Positions 10,472 through 22,091 of a stretch of 64,000 nucleotides of DNA are shown here, in pieces (position 1 is the stretch's first letter; the number at the start of each line of letters is the position of its first letter). The DNA is from Wurfbainia villosa (Eukaryota > Streptophyta > Magnoliopsida > Zingiberales > Zingiberaceae), in contig CM045991.1 of NCBI GenBank assembly GCA_025175895.1, positions 74,883,174 through 74,947,173 on the forward strand, given 5' to 3'. Under the pieces are notes generated by a model. It was given only the letters and a program-made list of their open reading frames with translations. It made no database searches and had not been told where the DNA came from. Both the position numbers and the translations under genes were made by a program.

Positions 10472-11589
10472 GTGGGAGTAAAATTGATCTTGAAGAAGTT
10501 CAAGATACACAAAAATAGCACTGATGCCTTAAAACAAGAAGAACAGGCACCACAAGGTGATGAGCATTATGAATCAAGGTCATCACAAGGAGTTGTGGTA
10601 CAACCTATTCAGGTAGATCAATCTCTGTGCAGGTCTAATAGGATACGTCGTCAACCTGAGAGATATTCTTTTCTCTTGGATGACAATGATGGTGTCATGC
10701 TAGATGAGCCAACATCCAATCAGGAAGTTGTAATGAGCCCAGATTCTAAGAAATGGCTTGAGGCCATGAGATCCGAAATGGAATCTATGTACACTAACCA
10801 AGTATGGACTTTGGTTGATCCACTTGAAGGGGTCAAACCCATTGGGTGTAAGTGTGTCTTTAGGAGAAAGACTGACATAGATGACAATATGCATACCTAT
10901 AAGGGTCGATTGGTAGCAAAAAGATTCAAGCATATTCATGGTATTGACTATGATGAAACCTTTTCTCCAGTTGCGATGCTCAAATCCATTCTGATCATGC
11001 TTGCTATTGCTGCTTACTATGACTATGAAATATGGCATATGGATGTCAAAACTATATTTCTTAACGGAAATCTACTCGAGGATGTGTAAATGACACAGCC
11101 TGAGGGGTTTGTAAATCCAAAGGATGCTGGAAAGGTTTGTAAGTTGCATAGGTCCATTTATGGTTTAAAGCAAGCTTTTAGAAGCTTGAATCATCGATTC
11201 GATGATGTGTCAAAATGTTTGATTTCATTAAGAACGAAGATAAACCTTGTGTCTACAAGAAGGCTAGTGGGAGCACAGTTGTTTTCCTCATTTTGTATGT
11301 AGATGACATACTACTCATTGGAATTGATATCCCTATGCTGGAGTCTATGAAGACTTGGCTTGGGAATTGTTTCTCAATGAATAACGTAGGTGAAGCAGCC
11401 TATATTCTTGGCATCAAGGTCTATAGGGATAGATCTAGGAGATTGCTTGGCCTGAGTCAGAGTATATATATTGACAAGGTGCTTAAGCATTTTGCCATGC
11501 AGAATTACAAGAAGGAATTTCTGCCAATGTCACATGGTGTAAGTCTTTTGAAGACTCAATGCCCCTCTTCTACGGAAGAGAAACAATGA
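10472..11589 (+). pseudogene. pol: Reverse transcriptase of B
   Basis: Copia reverse transcriptase in three frames. 10472-11089 carries WLEAMRSEMESMYTNQVW, DYDETFSPVAMLKSI and WHMDVKTIFLNGNLLEDV, with a stop at 11087-11089. 11090-11214 keeps QPEGFVNPKDAGKVCKLHRS and YGLKQA before a frameshift near 11160-11215. 11215-11589 carries ILYVDDILL with the catalytic YVDD at 11296-11307, then GEAAYILGIKVYRDRS and LGLSQS.YI. The YVDD is intact, but the frame is broken at least twice. Confidence 0.9.
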
Positions 11590-12280
11590 TGGATCAGATC
11601 CCTTATGCATCTGCTATAGGATCTATCATGTACGCCATAATTTATACTTGCCCCGATGTCTCGTATGCTTTGAGCATGACGAGTATGTACCAGTCAGACC
11701 TCGGTGAGTGTCACTGGACAGCAGTCAAGAATATTCTTAAGTACTTGAGAAGGATGAAAGAATATTTCTTGATCTTTGGAGGTGATGAGGAGCTAGTTGT
11801 AAAGGGTTACAGCGATGCAAGCTTCCAAACCGACAGAGATGATTCGCGATCGCAGTCAGGGTATGTATTTTGTCTGAATGGTGGTGCTGTGAGCTGGAAG
11901 AGTTCGAAGCAAGACACAGTCACAGATTCTACAACAGAAGCTGAGTACATTGCTACATCTGATGCAACAAAGGAGGTTGTTTGGATCAGGAAGTTCATTG
12001 CTGAACTTGGGGTGGTTCCTAGCATAGCAGATCCTATAGCCCTCTATTGTGACAACAATGGGGCTATTGCTCAGGCTAAGGAACCTCCCTCTCATCAGAG
12101 GACCAAACAAATACTAGGCGGTATCACCTCATTCGAGAGATCATCGATAGAGGAGATGTACGAATATGCAGAGTAGATAATGATGCTAACATTGTGGATC
12201 CCTTGACCAAGGCTTTGACACAGAGGAAGCATGATGGTCATACTAGGTCACTGGGTCTTAGAGATTACAGTGATTAGCAC
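11559..12280 (+). pseudogene. pol: RNase H and pol C-terminus of B
   Basis: RNase H degrades the RNA strand during cDNA synthesis. The frame 11559-12176 carries YASAIGSIMYA, the first acidic residue in GYSDASFQTD, TTEAEYIATSD (Glu) and YCDNNGAI (Asp). The reading then shifts, and the expected tail VDPLTKALT is readable in another frame to about 12250. It overlaps the end of the reverse-transcriptase frame by a shift near 11580. Short purine runs before the 3' LTR (AGTGGGAGA, about 12287-12296) are the likely polypurine tract. Confidence 0.88.
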
Positions 12281-12297
12281 TAGTGTTAGTGGGAGAT

Positions 12298-15103
12298 TGT
12301 TAGTGTCAGTCCTTAGTGTCAGTCATGAGATGATTGATTAGGGATCATGTGTATCATATTTCATTGATAAAAGGCAAAGATTGTTTATTATATTTACTTT
12401 ATGCATGTGCCAGCTAAAATAAATATAATAATGCCCTTGAATAGTAGGTTCTAATTTACAGTATATTAATTGGTAGAATTGATTATGAGAAGCTGTAGAG
12501 AACACTATTCTTAATATTCCTAGTCAAGTATTAATAGACAAGGGCAATATTAATACATTGAGACTAGCATGTAGGTCAATAGATGACTTGATCTCACAAG
12601 TCATGGATATGTGATATCACATTGACACATGGGTATATATATTGGAGAATATATATACTGAATTGACCTGTCATGAGAAAGTATCATGGATCATTATATG
12701 AGTGTCATATACTTTTTCATGTGACTATTGGTATGAATAGTCCTTAGACCTGAAGTCACTACGGTTCCATACATAAGGTGTTATGTACTTTGGTATCGTC
12801 TAACGTCACATCGTAATAGGGTGCACTATAACGGTGATCACTGAGTATGTAACGAATTATGCGGAGGGATGTGAGTGATGTAGATGAGATCTTTCCCTCC
12901 CATATGACGGGAGTGATATCTTTGGCCTCTTGATAGAGTAGGACCACGAAATGCATGGTCATGCTCAAATGAGTCAATATAAGATATTGAGCTCATTTGT
13001 TTGAGTGAGTCTACTTGGGGATCAAGAAATATAAAGATCGATAAGGGGATGACACAGTCTATGCCTCATTGATTGATCTAAGATATCAGAGATAGCAGGA
13101 CATCATCATACATGATAATAGCCCCGGAAAGGTTGTCGGATCTCGACGATCATGTAACTTGGGTAGTAATGATGTATTTGTTGGTGCAGTAGGCACCTAA
13201 GTCGAACCTGAGTTTTGATTATAGTAAATGATACAAAGTTAAGCTCACGTCGTTATCTCACAAGCTGAATCGAGTGTGTAGAAGATTGCTATAGCTGGAG
13301 CTGAAGGCTAGCGACACCCGGAGGAAGCCGCGGTGGTCGGGCGACACTCGAGTGACTTCGGAGGGAGCCGAAGGAATCGAGTGGAAGGTTGGAAGCAAAA
13401 GCGACATGGTAAGTATCGAGGTAAGCTCGTGTGTGTGAGCGTAAGTGAGGTCGTATCCTCCTTACGGGGATGGTCTTAAGCGTAGATCCGACCAAAGACA
13501 TCCCATCGATGGTCTAGGTCGAGATCGGACGGTCGAAGGTCGTCGAAATAATGTTTTCTTTGAGCTAACTTTGCCTTGCAGCTAGCATCGGTCATTGCCC
13601 GGCTTGGAGGACTCGGCCCTTCATCGATCGTATCTCGTGACTCGTGATGCTACCATCGATCGTGATGATGGACATCGATCGTGATGGTCAATGATCGGCT
13701 TTCAGTCAAGGCTTATCACCCCATTTCAAGGAGGTTTTGTGTCCATTTGTGATTAGTTGAAGACCCATTCGATGAGGGGCTCAAAGGCTATAAAAGGAGG
13801 GCTTATCTTAGGGTTTTTCATCAATTAAAAAGGCTTCCAAGTGCTTCCGATACGCTCCGACTCTCCGACATCCCTACGACGAAGCACTGCCGAGACGACG
13901 ACTAGAGCTTCAACCTCCAACCTTTGAAGTCGTCGGTAACGAAAGTTTAAATTGTATTTCAGTTTATTTTTTAGTAAAGCTTTCATTATAACGAGGAGAG
14001 GGGGAGTGTCCCTCTACCTCGAGCTTTTGTCATTTTGTGTATCCGTCTAACTCCTACCTCCAACGAGGAGGAGTTCTTTAGTAGTTTGCCCTCCGTACGT
14101 GGTCAAGGACCACTAGGGCCTTGGAGTAGTAGCCTTCGGCTGTGAACCAAGTAAAACCCTTGTGTCTATTGTCTTGCTTGTTTTATTTTTATCTTCCGCT
14201 GTGTCTACTCGCATTTTAACGAACGATTTTGAACGAAAAATTTCTATCACTATTCACCCCCTCTAGCGATCCGCTCGATCCAACAGTATTGCTAGATGCC
14301 GCTCATTGCTTATATATCTAAAATGGTTTTAGATACATTTCCAACATTACAAGAGCCTATAGGGTCACACACAAATGACATTCTGTTTTAGAGATGTTTT
14401 CTTTTAGTTGGACTAAAAGAACAATTAAGCATATGGCCAAGACTTGAGTTAGACTCAAACTGGTTAAACTTGAGTTAGACTCAAGTTCAACCATGGAAGA
14501 TGATTCAGCATCATGCATGATTAATTTGATTAATCATGCATGGGAATACCAAGGGCCTTGGTATTCATGATGAAGAAGAATACCAAGGGTCTTGGTATTA
14601 AGAGTCTTCTTAATGAGGTGTTAAGAGGAATTGATGGCAATGGTTGCTAGTGGATTAAAAGGCCTTTTTGGTGTTGAAGGTGGAAGAAAATTTTGGTGGC
14701 TTTTGTGTTTTGGGTGTGCAAGCCAAAAAGGACCAAGAGAAGTGTTCTCTCATCCCTCTGCTTCCTCTCCTTCTTCTTCCAAAGGATTCTTGGCATTTTG
14801 CTAGGGGTTGCTAGCACAACATGACTCCAAAATGGGTGGGTGTCAGTGTGGATACCTTAGAGATATGGTTATCCTTACCGTATTGAGATCCGACATCATT
14901 TGGAAAAGCGGGATTGCGAAGGGCACGCACCGAAGGTATACTTCTCCTTCTAGATAATATCTAGAAAAGTAGGGTACAAAATGACTTATATAGTTTTTCA
15001 TGGATCTCTGGTGGGATCCGGTTTATAGTTATTATTTCCGCTGAGGTTGTGTGAAGTATTCGCCCGCGATGTTGTGAACATCATATCCAGAATTTTTCCA
15101 ATA
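12298..15103 (+). repeat. 3' LTR of B, interrupted by a solo LTR
   Basis: The LTR runs 12298-13178 and resumes at 14286-15103. The outer end is TCCAATA instead of CCCAACA, a point change of the terminal CA. Direct comparison with 5120-6804 shows near-identity with scattered transitions. The interruption is the Sirevirus solo LTR 13179-14285 with its own target duplication. Confidence 0.9.
13179..14285 (+). mobile_element. Solo LTR of the C family, inside the B 3' LTR
   Basis: 1,107 bp from TGTTGGTGCAG to GATCCAACA, matching the LTRs of element C (18793-19897, 26618-27719). Perfect GTATT duplications flank it at 13174-13178 and 14286-14290. No internal region is present, so the element body was lost by LTR-LTR recombination. 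A TATA box TATAAAA lies at about 13789-13795. Confidence 0.93.
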
Positions 15104-15137
15104 GTCGGGTGGTGTTATACCCCTCAATGTGAGGCAT
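15104..15137 (-). pseudogene. gag: First codons of A gag, cut off by the B insertion
   Basis: On the minus strand an ATG at 15137-15135 starts MPHIEGYNTTR, which lines up with the Gag start of element C (MAHLEGFSTVRPP at 20405). The reading reaches the GTCGG duplication at 15104-15108 and continues on the other side of B, at 5114 and below. B therefore landed about ten codons into A gag. Confidence 0.8.
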
Positions 15138-15604
15138 TAATTATCTTGCAAAAACACGAATAAAAATTAAAAGGAATTCCAAGACTTGGTCTTGGATTAG
15201 TAATGTAGGAAATAATAAAAAGAAATAAATGAAAAAAATAAAAAGATAAACAAAAACTAGAAACTTACGACCTTTGATGTTCCCGAAAGGGAACTAAACG
15301 TCATTTTTTGGGAATGAAAACAGCTTGTTACAAGAGAAACCCTTACAAGAATGTAGATCTCTGAGAGGACTTCGATTTGGTGGGTAGCACATTTTGTAGG
15401 TCCACTTGTATGAAAAGTTATGCTCATTTTACCGTGAGCTACTCGCAAACACAACCAAAAGAAGAGTACCAAGACTTCGTCTTGGATTAGTAGTGCAGGA
15501 GAAGAAAGCCAAAAAAAACACAAATAAAAAAATATGAAAAGAGAGCCAAAAAGTGCTAGATTCGTGGTTTCACCAAATCTTAGCGCCCCCGCTGTTATAC
15601 CAAT
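15138..15604 (-). other. 5' leader and primer-binding site of A
   Basis: About 470 bp of non-coding leader, homologous to 19913-20404 of element C: both contain the doubled phrase around CCAAGAC.TGGTCTTGGATTAG. The primer site on the minus strand (15591-15603) reads TTGGTATAACAGC, a damaged form of TTGGTATCAGAGC. No coding sequence is supported. Confidence 0.75.
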
Positions 15605-16719
15605 TGTTGGATCGAGAAAGCGTCGCTAGAGGGGGGGGGGTAATAGCGAGCGTAAAACTTTTTGACTTTTCATTCGTTCGATTAAAACTATAGAGATGCA
15701 CAACAGAAAAATAAATAAGATAATTTATTTTTACTTGGTTCACAATCCAGCGGTTGCTACTCCAAGGCCCCGCGATCCTTGACCGCGTACGAAGGGGCAA
15801 TCCACTAAAGAGTCTCCTCCTCGTTAGAGGTATGAGACAACGATCACAAAAATCGAGAGACAAACTCGAGGATGAGGCAACAAGCCTACCTCACCTCGTT
15901 ACGATGAAAACTCCGATTACAAATTAAACAAACTAATATTACCGACGAATATGAATATGAGACGAAGAGATTGTCATTGGTGTGTTGGCATCGTAGTGTC
16001 GTTGTCGAAGCGTAGCATTGTTGGAGCACTTGAGAGTAAATAATTGATGATCTAGGGTTTGAGTCCTACCCTCCTTTTATAGACTTGTGCCTTGGAGTAA
16101 GTCTAGATCCAGATCGTCAACTTGTGGTTCTTATCACGAGGTGACACCTTATCTTATCGCGAAGTGGATGCATCAAACGTTATCCTTTTTGATCTAGCAC
16201 ACAAGGTTGATTTGTCATCATTAGTCGACTGATGCACTTCATCAGTCAACTGACATCAATCGACTGCCAATATCTAGCAGTTGATTGCCAGCCTGATCAC
16301 TTCCCTGCAATAAGAGGTTAGCATGGAATATGGTAAAAATAGCCGGTTCCTTCTTGTCAATCTCAACCTAGACCTTCCATTGGAAGTCTTAGTCGGATCG
16401 CCGCCTACGGTCGTCCCCGTACAGAAGACAGAACCTTACCATCTCTTTTCGCACTCATGCTTATCTCTGGTCTTTTATTACTCGTCGATTTGCTTCCGAT
16501 CTTCCACCTAGGTTCTTCGACTCCCACAAAGTTCTCATGGTGTCGCCCGACCACCACAGTTTCCCGACTCGAGATTCTCCGGGTGTCGCTGACCTTCGTC
16601 TTAGCTTAACCATTTTCTGCACACTTAATTCAGCTCATGAGATAACAATATGCCCTTAACTTTGGATCTTTGTCATAATTAAAACCTAGGTTCAATTATT
16701 TAGTGCCCCTGCACCAGCA
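15605..16719 (-). repeat. 5' LTR of Sirevirus-like Copia A
   Basis: 1,115 bp on the minus strand from TGCTGGTGCAGG (16719) to GATCCAACA (15605). The start and end match the C-family LTR. It contains GTCGAC-centred palindromes at 16221-16290 (TTAGTCGACTGAT and relatives) and a G run at 15631-15640. The outer flank enters another LTR fragment (X), so A is itself nested. The partner LTR lies left of the window. Confidence 0.8.
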
Positions 16720-17409
16720 GACACCATCAGTCGACTGTCGAGGAAGGCAGTGGACTTCTATAGATGAACGTGGGCACAAAATTGCTCGATGGATGATCAA
16801 TCGATCGATACAGCAAATCATCGATTGCGATAGGTCGATATGCCAAGGATGTCATTGGATGATGACGATTTCAAGTTAGGAGCCATTGGAAGATGAGGAG
16901 ACTTATAAGGCAAAATAGTCGAAGATGGCATGCACCAATCGACTGTTGCATGCCCAACGAGATGAAACCCTTCTTCTCTATAAAAATAAGGGTTGGGTGC
17001 CTTGGGGAGGTTAATGCTTCCACTCCTATGTGCTCCCCAAGTGCTGTGAACATCCAAACTCTCCTCTTCCTTGTTTCTATCTCCATTCTATTGTAAGGGG
17101 GAGAGATTGTGTAAAGAGGTTACCTCCACCTTGTCTTGAGCTAAAGGAGAGACTAGTGGATTGATTATGGGAGTGATTCGTCGAACGAATCATCGTGGAT
17201 TAGCGGCAAGGCCCATGAACCACGTTACATCCTTGAGTTTGCGATTGCTCTTTTCTTCTTTACTTTGCTTTAACTTAATTGTTTTTGTATTCATATTAGT
17301 TTCATTATTCCACTGCGCTAACGATTATTTAGATGACAAGAACGAACAAAGTCCATCGAGCATACGTTTGGCTATTCAACACCCTTCTAGGACCACGATC
17401 CTCCAATTT
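16720..17409 (+). repeat. 3' half of a plus-strand Sirevirus-type LTR (X)
   Basis: Contains CAGTCGACTG (16728-16737), a TATA box TATAAAA (16979-16985) and the LTR-end pattern GGCTATTCAACACCCTTCTAG with GATCCTCCAA near 17370-17407, comparable to CTATTCACCC...CTCTAGCG...GATCCAACA in C. The left part was cut by the insertion of A. No primer-binding site follows; instead the sequence turns directly into a minus-strand LTR half. Confidence 0.55.
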
Positions 17410-18193
17410 TATATGATCAACTCGGCTATCAAGTGTCAAAACACTTGACCAATCGACTGGTCCATAACCCCAGTCGACTGCTACACTTCACCCATGAGGT
17501 TTACCCCAAGTATGATGCTCTCATACTTGCTAGACCACCCTTAGCCTAGACCTAAGCCTTTTAGCCACCTCTACGCCTTCGGATCCCTCCAAGTCATCCA
17601 TGACTTGTTCATCCATATGCTAACCTTTAGGTGCTTCCATCGGCTATTGTCATGCTTACGTGGTCTATATCACCAAGGCACATTTGGGCTTACGCTGACA
17701 AGACACACGCTTGAACTTTACGCCACCAAACCATTGGACTTATGCTGCCAAGACTCAACCCATGGACTTTACGCCACCAATATCAACTCTTGGACTTCCC
17801 TTGTCAACCCATGTTGGACTTTTTATTTACCAAGACTCAAGCTTGGACTTTCCCTTTCCAATACCCATGCTTGGACTTTCCATGCCAACCTATGTTGGAC
17901 TTTCCAATTTCCAAGACTCAAGCTTAAACTTTCCCTTGCCAAGACCCATGCTTAGACTTTCCATGCCAACCCATGTTGGACTTTCCATGCCAAGTAAACA
18001 AGACTTGGACTTTCCATTGCCAAATGTCCCACTTGGACTTCTCCATCATATGGTCAACCCCAAGTCAACCATCTAGTCAAACCATCGTCAAACAATGGTC
18101 AACTCCTTTGTCAAACATCAATGTTAAACATCAAAATACTACTCGAATCCAACTCGAGTCTGGTCAATCGTGACCTAGGCCGATTGCACCAAC
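17410..18193 (-). repeat. 5' half of a minus-strand Sirevirus-type LTR
   Basis: On the minus strand it begins TGTTGGTGCAATCGGCC at about 18193, right after a polypurine tract, so this is the start of a 3' LTR. It contains an 81-bp tandem repeat (17808-18000) and CAGTCGACTG (17471-17480). It stops at about 17410, where plus-strand LTR X begins, so its second half is missing. Confidence 0.6.
17680..18050. repeat. 81-bp tandem repeats built on TTGGACTTTCC
   Basis: Two full units of 81 bp (17808-17888, 17889-17969) and a partial third begin with CC[CT]ATGTTGGACTTT. Each includes two TTGGACTTTCC-like boxes and CCAAGACTCAAGCTT. Looser copies of the box spread from 17680 to 18050, about a dozen in all. 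Since 81 is divisible by three, open frames appear in several phases without being genes. Confidence 0.85.
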
Positions 18194-18787
18194 AATTTCT
18201 CCCTTTTTGATGTTTGACAAAAACTAATATCTTTGAGTTAGAACACTAACTCAAACCAATCCTCCCAATTATCCAAATTAGGAATTCCCAAATTCTCTGA
18301 CATCAATTATCCCCCTTTTTGATATACATCAAAACGGCTTTCCCCAAGGGTGTCAATGTCTCATATCCCAATGAGATCTTATAATCTCCCCCTTGGTCCA
18401 AAAATATCTAGGAAGCCTTCACTCTTTCTAGTGATAAGTCTCATATCACTAAAGAGAGGCAATTCGTCAAACTCTCCCAATTTTCTAAATTGGGCATCTC
18501 ACATTCTCCCATTTTCTAATTCTCCAAAATTCTCCCCCCTCATGAGGAAGAACACATCCATCATCCCATGATGGATAACCTCCCCCTAAAGGCTTGTTCC
18601 CCCTTGACCATTGCACCAACACCAAATTTGTTCAAAAAAAAATAAATGAAAATGAATAAAGCTAAATTGTGAATCATGGATTTTCATTCAATCATTTTCG
18701 GATCCCAATCATCTAACCTAAAATCTTAAATTTTATCTTTGGAGAAGTAATTTCAAAAGAGGGTCAAATAAATTATCTCCCTATCTT
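18194..18787 (-). other. 3' non-coding end of a minus-strand Sirevirus element, with multiple polypurine tracts
   Basis: Read on the minus strand, AAAAAGGGAGAAAT (about 18194-18210) precedes the LTR. Further GGGGGAGA-type runs occur near 18316, 18385, 18530 and 18580. Repeated polypurine tracts before the 3' LTR are described for Sireviruses. No coding region is seen. Element C interrupts this sequence at 18788. Confidence 0.6.
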
Positions 18788-18792
18788 TCTAC

Positions 18793-19897
18793 CGTTGGTG
18801 CAGTAGGCATCTAAGTCGAACCTGAGTTTTGATTATAGCAAACGATACAAAGTTAAGCTCATGTCGTTATCTCACGAGCTGAATCGAGTATGCAGAAGAT
18901 TGATATAGCTGGAGCTGAAGGCTAGCGACACCCGGAGGAAACCGCAGTGGTCGGACGACACTCGAGTGACTTCGGAGGGAGCCGAAGGAATCGAGTGGAA
19001 GGCCGGAAGCAAAAGCAACATGTAAGTGTCGAGGTAAGCTCATGTGTGCGAGCATAAGTGAGGTCGTATCCTCTTTATGGGGATGATCTTAAGCGTATAT
19101 CCGACCAAAGACATCCTATAGATGGTCTAGGTCGAGATCGGATGGTCGACGACCGTCGAAATTATGTTTTTGTTGAGCTAACTTTGACTTGCAGCAAGCA
19201 TCACGATCGACCGCTACTTGGAGGACTCGATCGGGTCAATCGATCCGACCGGAGGTCGCACTGATCGATGTCGCATCACCGATCGATGATGCCATCACCG
19301 ATCCGATGGTCAATGATCAGATTCGAGGAGTCAAGGCTTATCACCCCATTTCAAGGAGATTGGTGCTCAATTGTGATTGGCTAGGGTTCCTCTCGAAAAG
19401 GGGCTCAAAGGCTATAAAAGGAGGGCCAAACCTAGGGTTTCTTCATCATTCTAAAGCTTCCAAAAAGCCTCCGCCAAGCTACAACTTTTCGACCACGAAG
19501 TGCTTTCTCTCCGACGTCTAGGTCTTAAATTCTTTCTTATTGTAACGTCGGTTTTTTTAGCTCTTATTTAAGTTCACTTCTTTTCGGAGCTTTTATCGTA
19601 TACGAGGAGAGGGGGAGTGTCCCTCTACCTCAAGCTTTTTTCTTCTTGTATCGATTAACTCCTACCTCCAACGAGGAGAAGTTCCTTTAGTGCTTTTTCC
19701 CTCCGTACGTGGTCAAGGACCACTAGGGCCTTGGAGTAGTAGCCGAAGGCTACGAACCAAGTAAAAACTTCATTGTCTCTTTTTACTTTACATTTCCGCT
19801 GCAATTAATTATCTCTCGAGTTTTTAACGAACGTAAGAAAAAGAAAAAGGTTTTTCGCTATTCACCCCCCCCTCTAGCGAACCGCATCGATCCAACA
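18793..19897 (+). repeat. 5' LTR of C
   Basis: 1,105 bp, starting CGTTGG (the first T of TGTTGG has become C) and ending GATCCAACA. TATA box TATAAAA at 19413-19419. A C run and CTCTAGCGA lie near the end. The ends are fixed by the duplication and primer site. Confidence 0.92.
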
Positions 19898-19899
19898 AT

Positions 19900-19912
19900 T
19901 GGTATCAGAGCC
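19900..19912 (+). other. Primer-binding site of C (iMet tRNA)
   Basis: TGGTATCAGAGCC, two bases after the LTR end. Confidence 0.95.
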
Positions 19913-20404
19913 GAGGGTGCTTAGATTTGGTGAAACCACCAATCTAACATTTTTTTTTACAGATTTGTTTTTCGTTCGCTTAAATTTTTTCCCGCACTAC
20001 TAATCCAAGACGAAGTCTTGGTACTCTTCGTTTGGTTTTGTTTTGCAAGTATTCGCTTTTGGAGTAGCCAACGGTCAAACGGGCATAACTTTTCGTACAA
20101 GTTGACCCACAACACGGTCTACCTACCAAATCGAAGCCCTCGCAGAGATCTACACTTCTTATTGGGGTTTACCCCCATAACAAGTTGTTTTCATCCTCAA
20201 AAATCGACGTTTATTAGCCTTTCAGGGACATCGAAGGTTGTGAGTACTTACTTTTTATTTAGGTTCTTATTTCTTTGCTTAACTTTCTATTTTTCGTTTG
20301 TTTCTTTTTATTTCCCACACTACTAATCCAAGACGCAAGTCTTGGTACTTTCGTGTGTTTTGTTGCTGCTAGGTCTTCTTTTTAGTCTCCTTGTTTTTTG
20401 TTCT
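19913..20404 (+). other. Leader of C
   Basis: About 490 bp. It holds two copies of CTACTAATCCAAGACG (near 19997-20012 and 20319-20335) and a stretch homologous to the A leader. Short open frames here show no domain. Confidence 0.65.
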
Positions 20405-22011
20405 AATGGCCCATCTCGAGGGTTTTAGCACCGTCCGACCTCCGTTTTACAACGGAGATGACTTCCGTTATTGGAAGGGTCGGATGGAATGCTTTCTCAA
20501 AACCCAAATCGATATGTGGATCATAATCCAAACGGGTTTCACACTTCCGACTAATGAAGTGGGTGACTCCTTGGATTATGATCAATGGACCATTATGACA
20601 AACGACAAGTCGGGCCGACGCCAAGGCAACACAAATCCTCCAATGCGGCCTATCCAAGGAGGAGCTAAATCGCTACGGCCTTCATAAGCGCAAAAGATCT
20701 TTGGACAAAACTAGTGGAGCTACACGAAGGGACCGATGAAGCCAAGGTATGTAAGCGTGATCTTCTTTTCAATAAACTATATAACCTAAAAATGCAGGAA
20801 CACGAGTCCGCGACGCAACTCCACGCCCGGGTCCAAGACATAGTCAACAAACTACATGCGCCGGGCAAAAGGTCGAAAACCATGACCTTATAAGGTATGT
20901 TCTAAACTCTTTTCTGAGGACTACCTTGTGGGCATCCATGGTCGACGCCTACAAGGTCTCCAAGGATCTTTCTAAAATTAGGTTAGATGAACTCTTTTCA
21001 GATTTCGAATTACATGAGCAGTCCAACTCAGAACCCGAGAGGGGTATAGCCTTGTTTGCAGGTTCAAAGAAGAAGAAAATCGCAAGCAAGCCACCACCAA
21101 ACGAGGAGGAAGACGAGTCCGAAGAAGAAGTTGACCGAGTCGATCACAACTAATGAACCTAGCTCAAGGATAGCCAAGGGACGAAAGCGAACCACGACTG
21201 ACCCAACCAAGGTAAGCCTAAAAGTTCTAATATTAGGTGTTATGAGTGTAACAGTTTGGACATATCAAGTCCGAAAGTGCCCTAAGCTCAACCACCAAGC
21301 ACCTAAGCACAAGAAGGCCCTCAACGCGACATGGGAAGAAGCGCTATCCAAGAAGACGAAGACCACGCCTTCATGGCGAAATCGATTGAGTCGACACGAG
21401 ACCGAACTCGAACTTGAGTCAACTGAGGATGACTTTGACTACGGCTACCTTCAAGTCAAGCCACTGACACGATCCGGTTCAAAAGATACCCTTAAAGTGA
21501 GTCGAACTTTATTTAATACTTTACATAATACAGTTAGGTTTTTGTCTAGGAAATTAGTTAAGTCCGAGTCCAAGGTCGAGACCCTGATTGAGGAGGTCAA
21601 ACTCCTCAAACACAAGGTCTCCCTAACCTCTTCGACTAGTCGAGAAGAGGAGCTGAAAAGCTCGAAGTTGAGAACTCTCTCTTGAAAAGTCAAGTTGAAG
21701 ATCTTAGGAACACATTGGAAAGGTTCACTTCGGGATCCAAAGGACTTGACCTCCTACTTGGATCTCAAAGGGCCGTGTACAACAAGGCTGGACTAGGGTT
21801 TAACTCAAACACGACTAAAAGGTCATATATGTTGATTGTAAGTCGACATAGGAAACATGTCCAAGCATGGGTCCCTAAGAACTTTTTGATTTCAACTCTA
21901 GGATCCAACCCGTACTGGGTTCCCAAGGACCAAATCCACTATATGGATAGACCGAACCGATTCAACGGTCTAGGGGGAGCCAGTACAAAACATGTTTGTG
22001 CTTTAACTTAG
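20405..22011 (+). pseudogene. gag: Gag of C
   Basis: Starts at ATG 20405 (MAHLEGFSTVRPPFYNGDDF), with YWKGRMECFLKT. A frameshift near 20610 breaks it; it resumes around 20695 (KLVELHEGTDEAKVCKRD, LYNLKMQEHES) and again at 20926-21153 (WASMVDAYKVSKDLSKIRLD). A CCHC knuckle (CYEC...GH..EC) near 21237-21290 is split by another shift. The C-terminal part is rich in charged residues and coil-like (21540-21740: SESKVETLIEEVKLLKHKV, SQVEDLRNTLERF) and ends with GLDLLLGSQRAVYNKAGLGF, typical of Sirevirus Gag. Confidence 0.88.
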
Positions 22012-22091
22012 AAATTGCATGCTTTAACTTAGAAAGTTTGTGCTTTAACTTAGAAATTACATGCTTTAACTTAGAAAGTTTGTGCTTTAAA
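21999..22091. repeat. 21-bp tandem repeat between gag and protease of C
   Basis: About 4.5 units of TGCTTTAACTTAGAAA plus an alternating 5-bp end (TTGCA/TTACA or GTTTG), giving a 42-bp higher-order unit repeated twice. Confidence 0.9.

Larger units (their letters stand above)
5120..15103 (+). mobile_element. Angela-like Copia element B, complete structure, inserted in A
   Basis: LTR 5120-6804, primer site 6806-6818, leader, gag, protease, integrase, reverse transcriptase, RNase H, 3' LTR 12298-15103 (itself interrupted). A perfect 5-bp target duplication GTCGG flanks it (5115-5119 and 15104-15108), and the flanks join up as Copia A gag. Domain order (integrase before reverse transcriptase) proves Copia. 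The LTR start TGTTAGT, the iMet primer site and LTR motifs recall the Angela/Tork branch. In the first 200 bp the two LTRs differ at 9 sites, 8 of them transitions, so the insertion is not recent. Every coding region has frameshifts or stops. Confidence 0.9.

Noticed and set aside
17605..18076. Overlapping open frames of 61-121 residues rich in L, F, P and S
   Set aside because: Produced by a tandem repeat whose 81-bp unit is divisible by three, so several frames stay open together.
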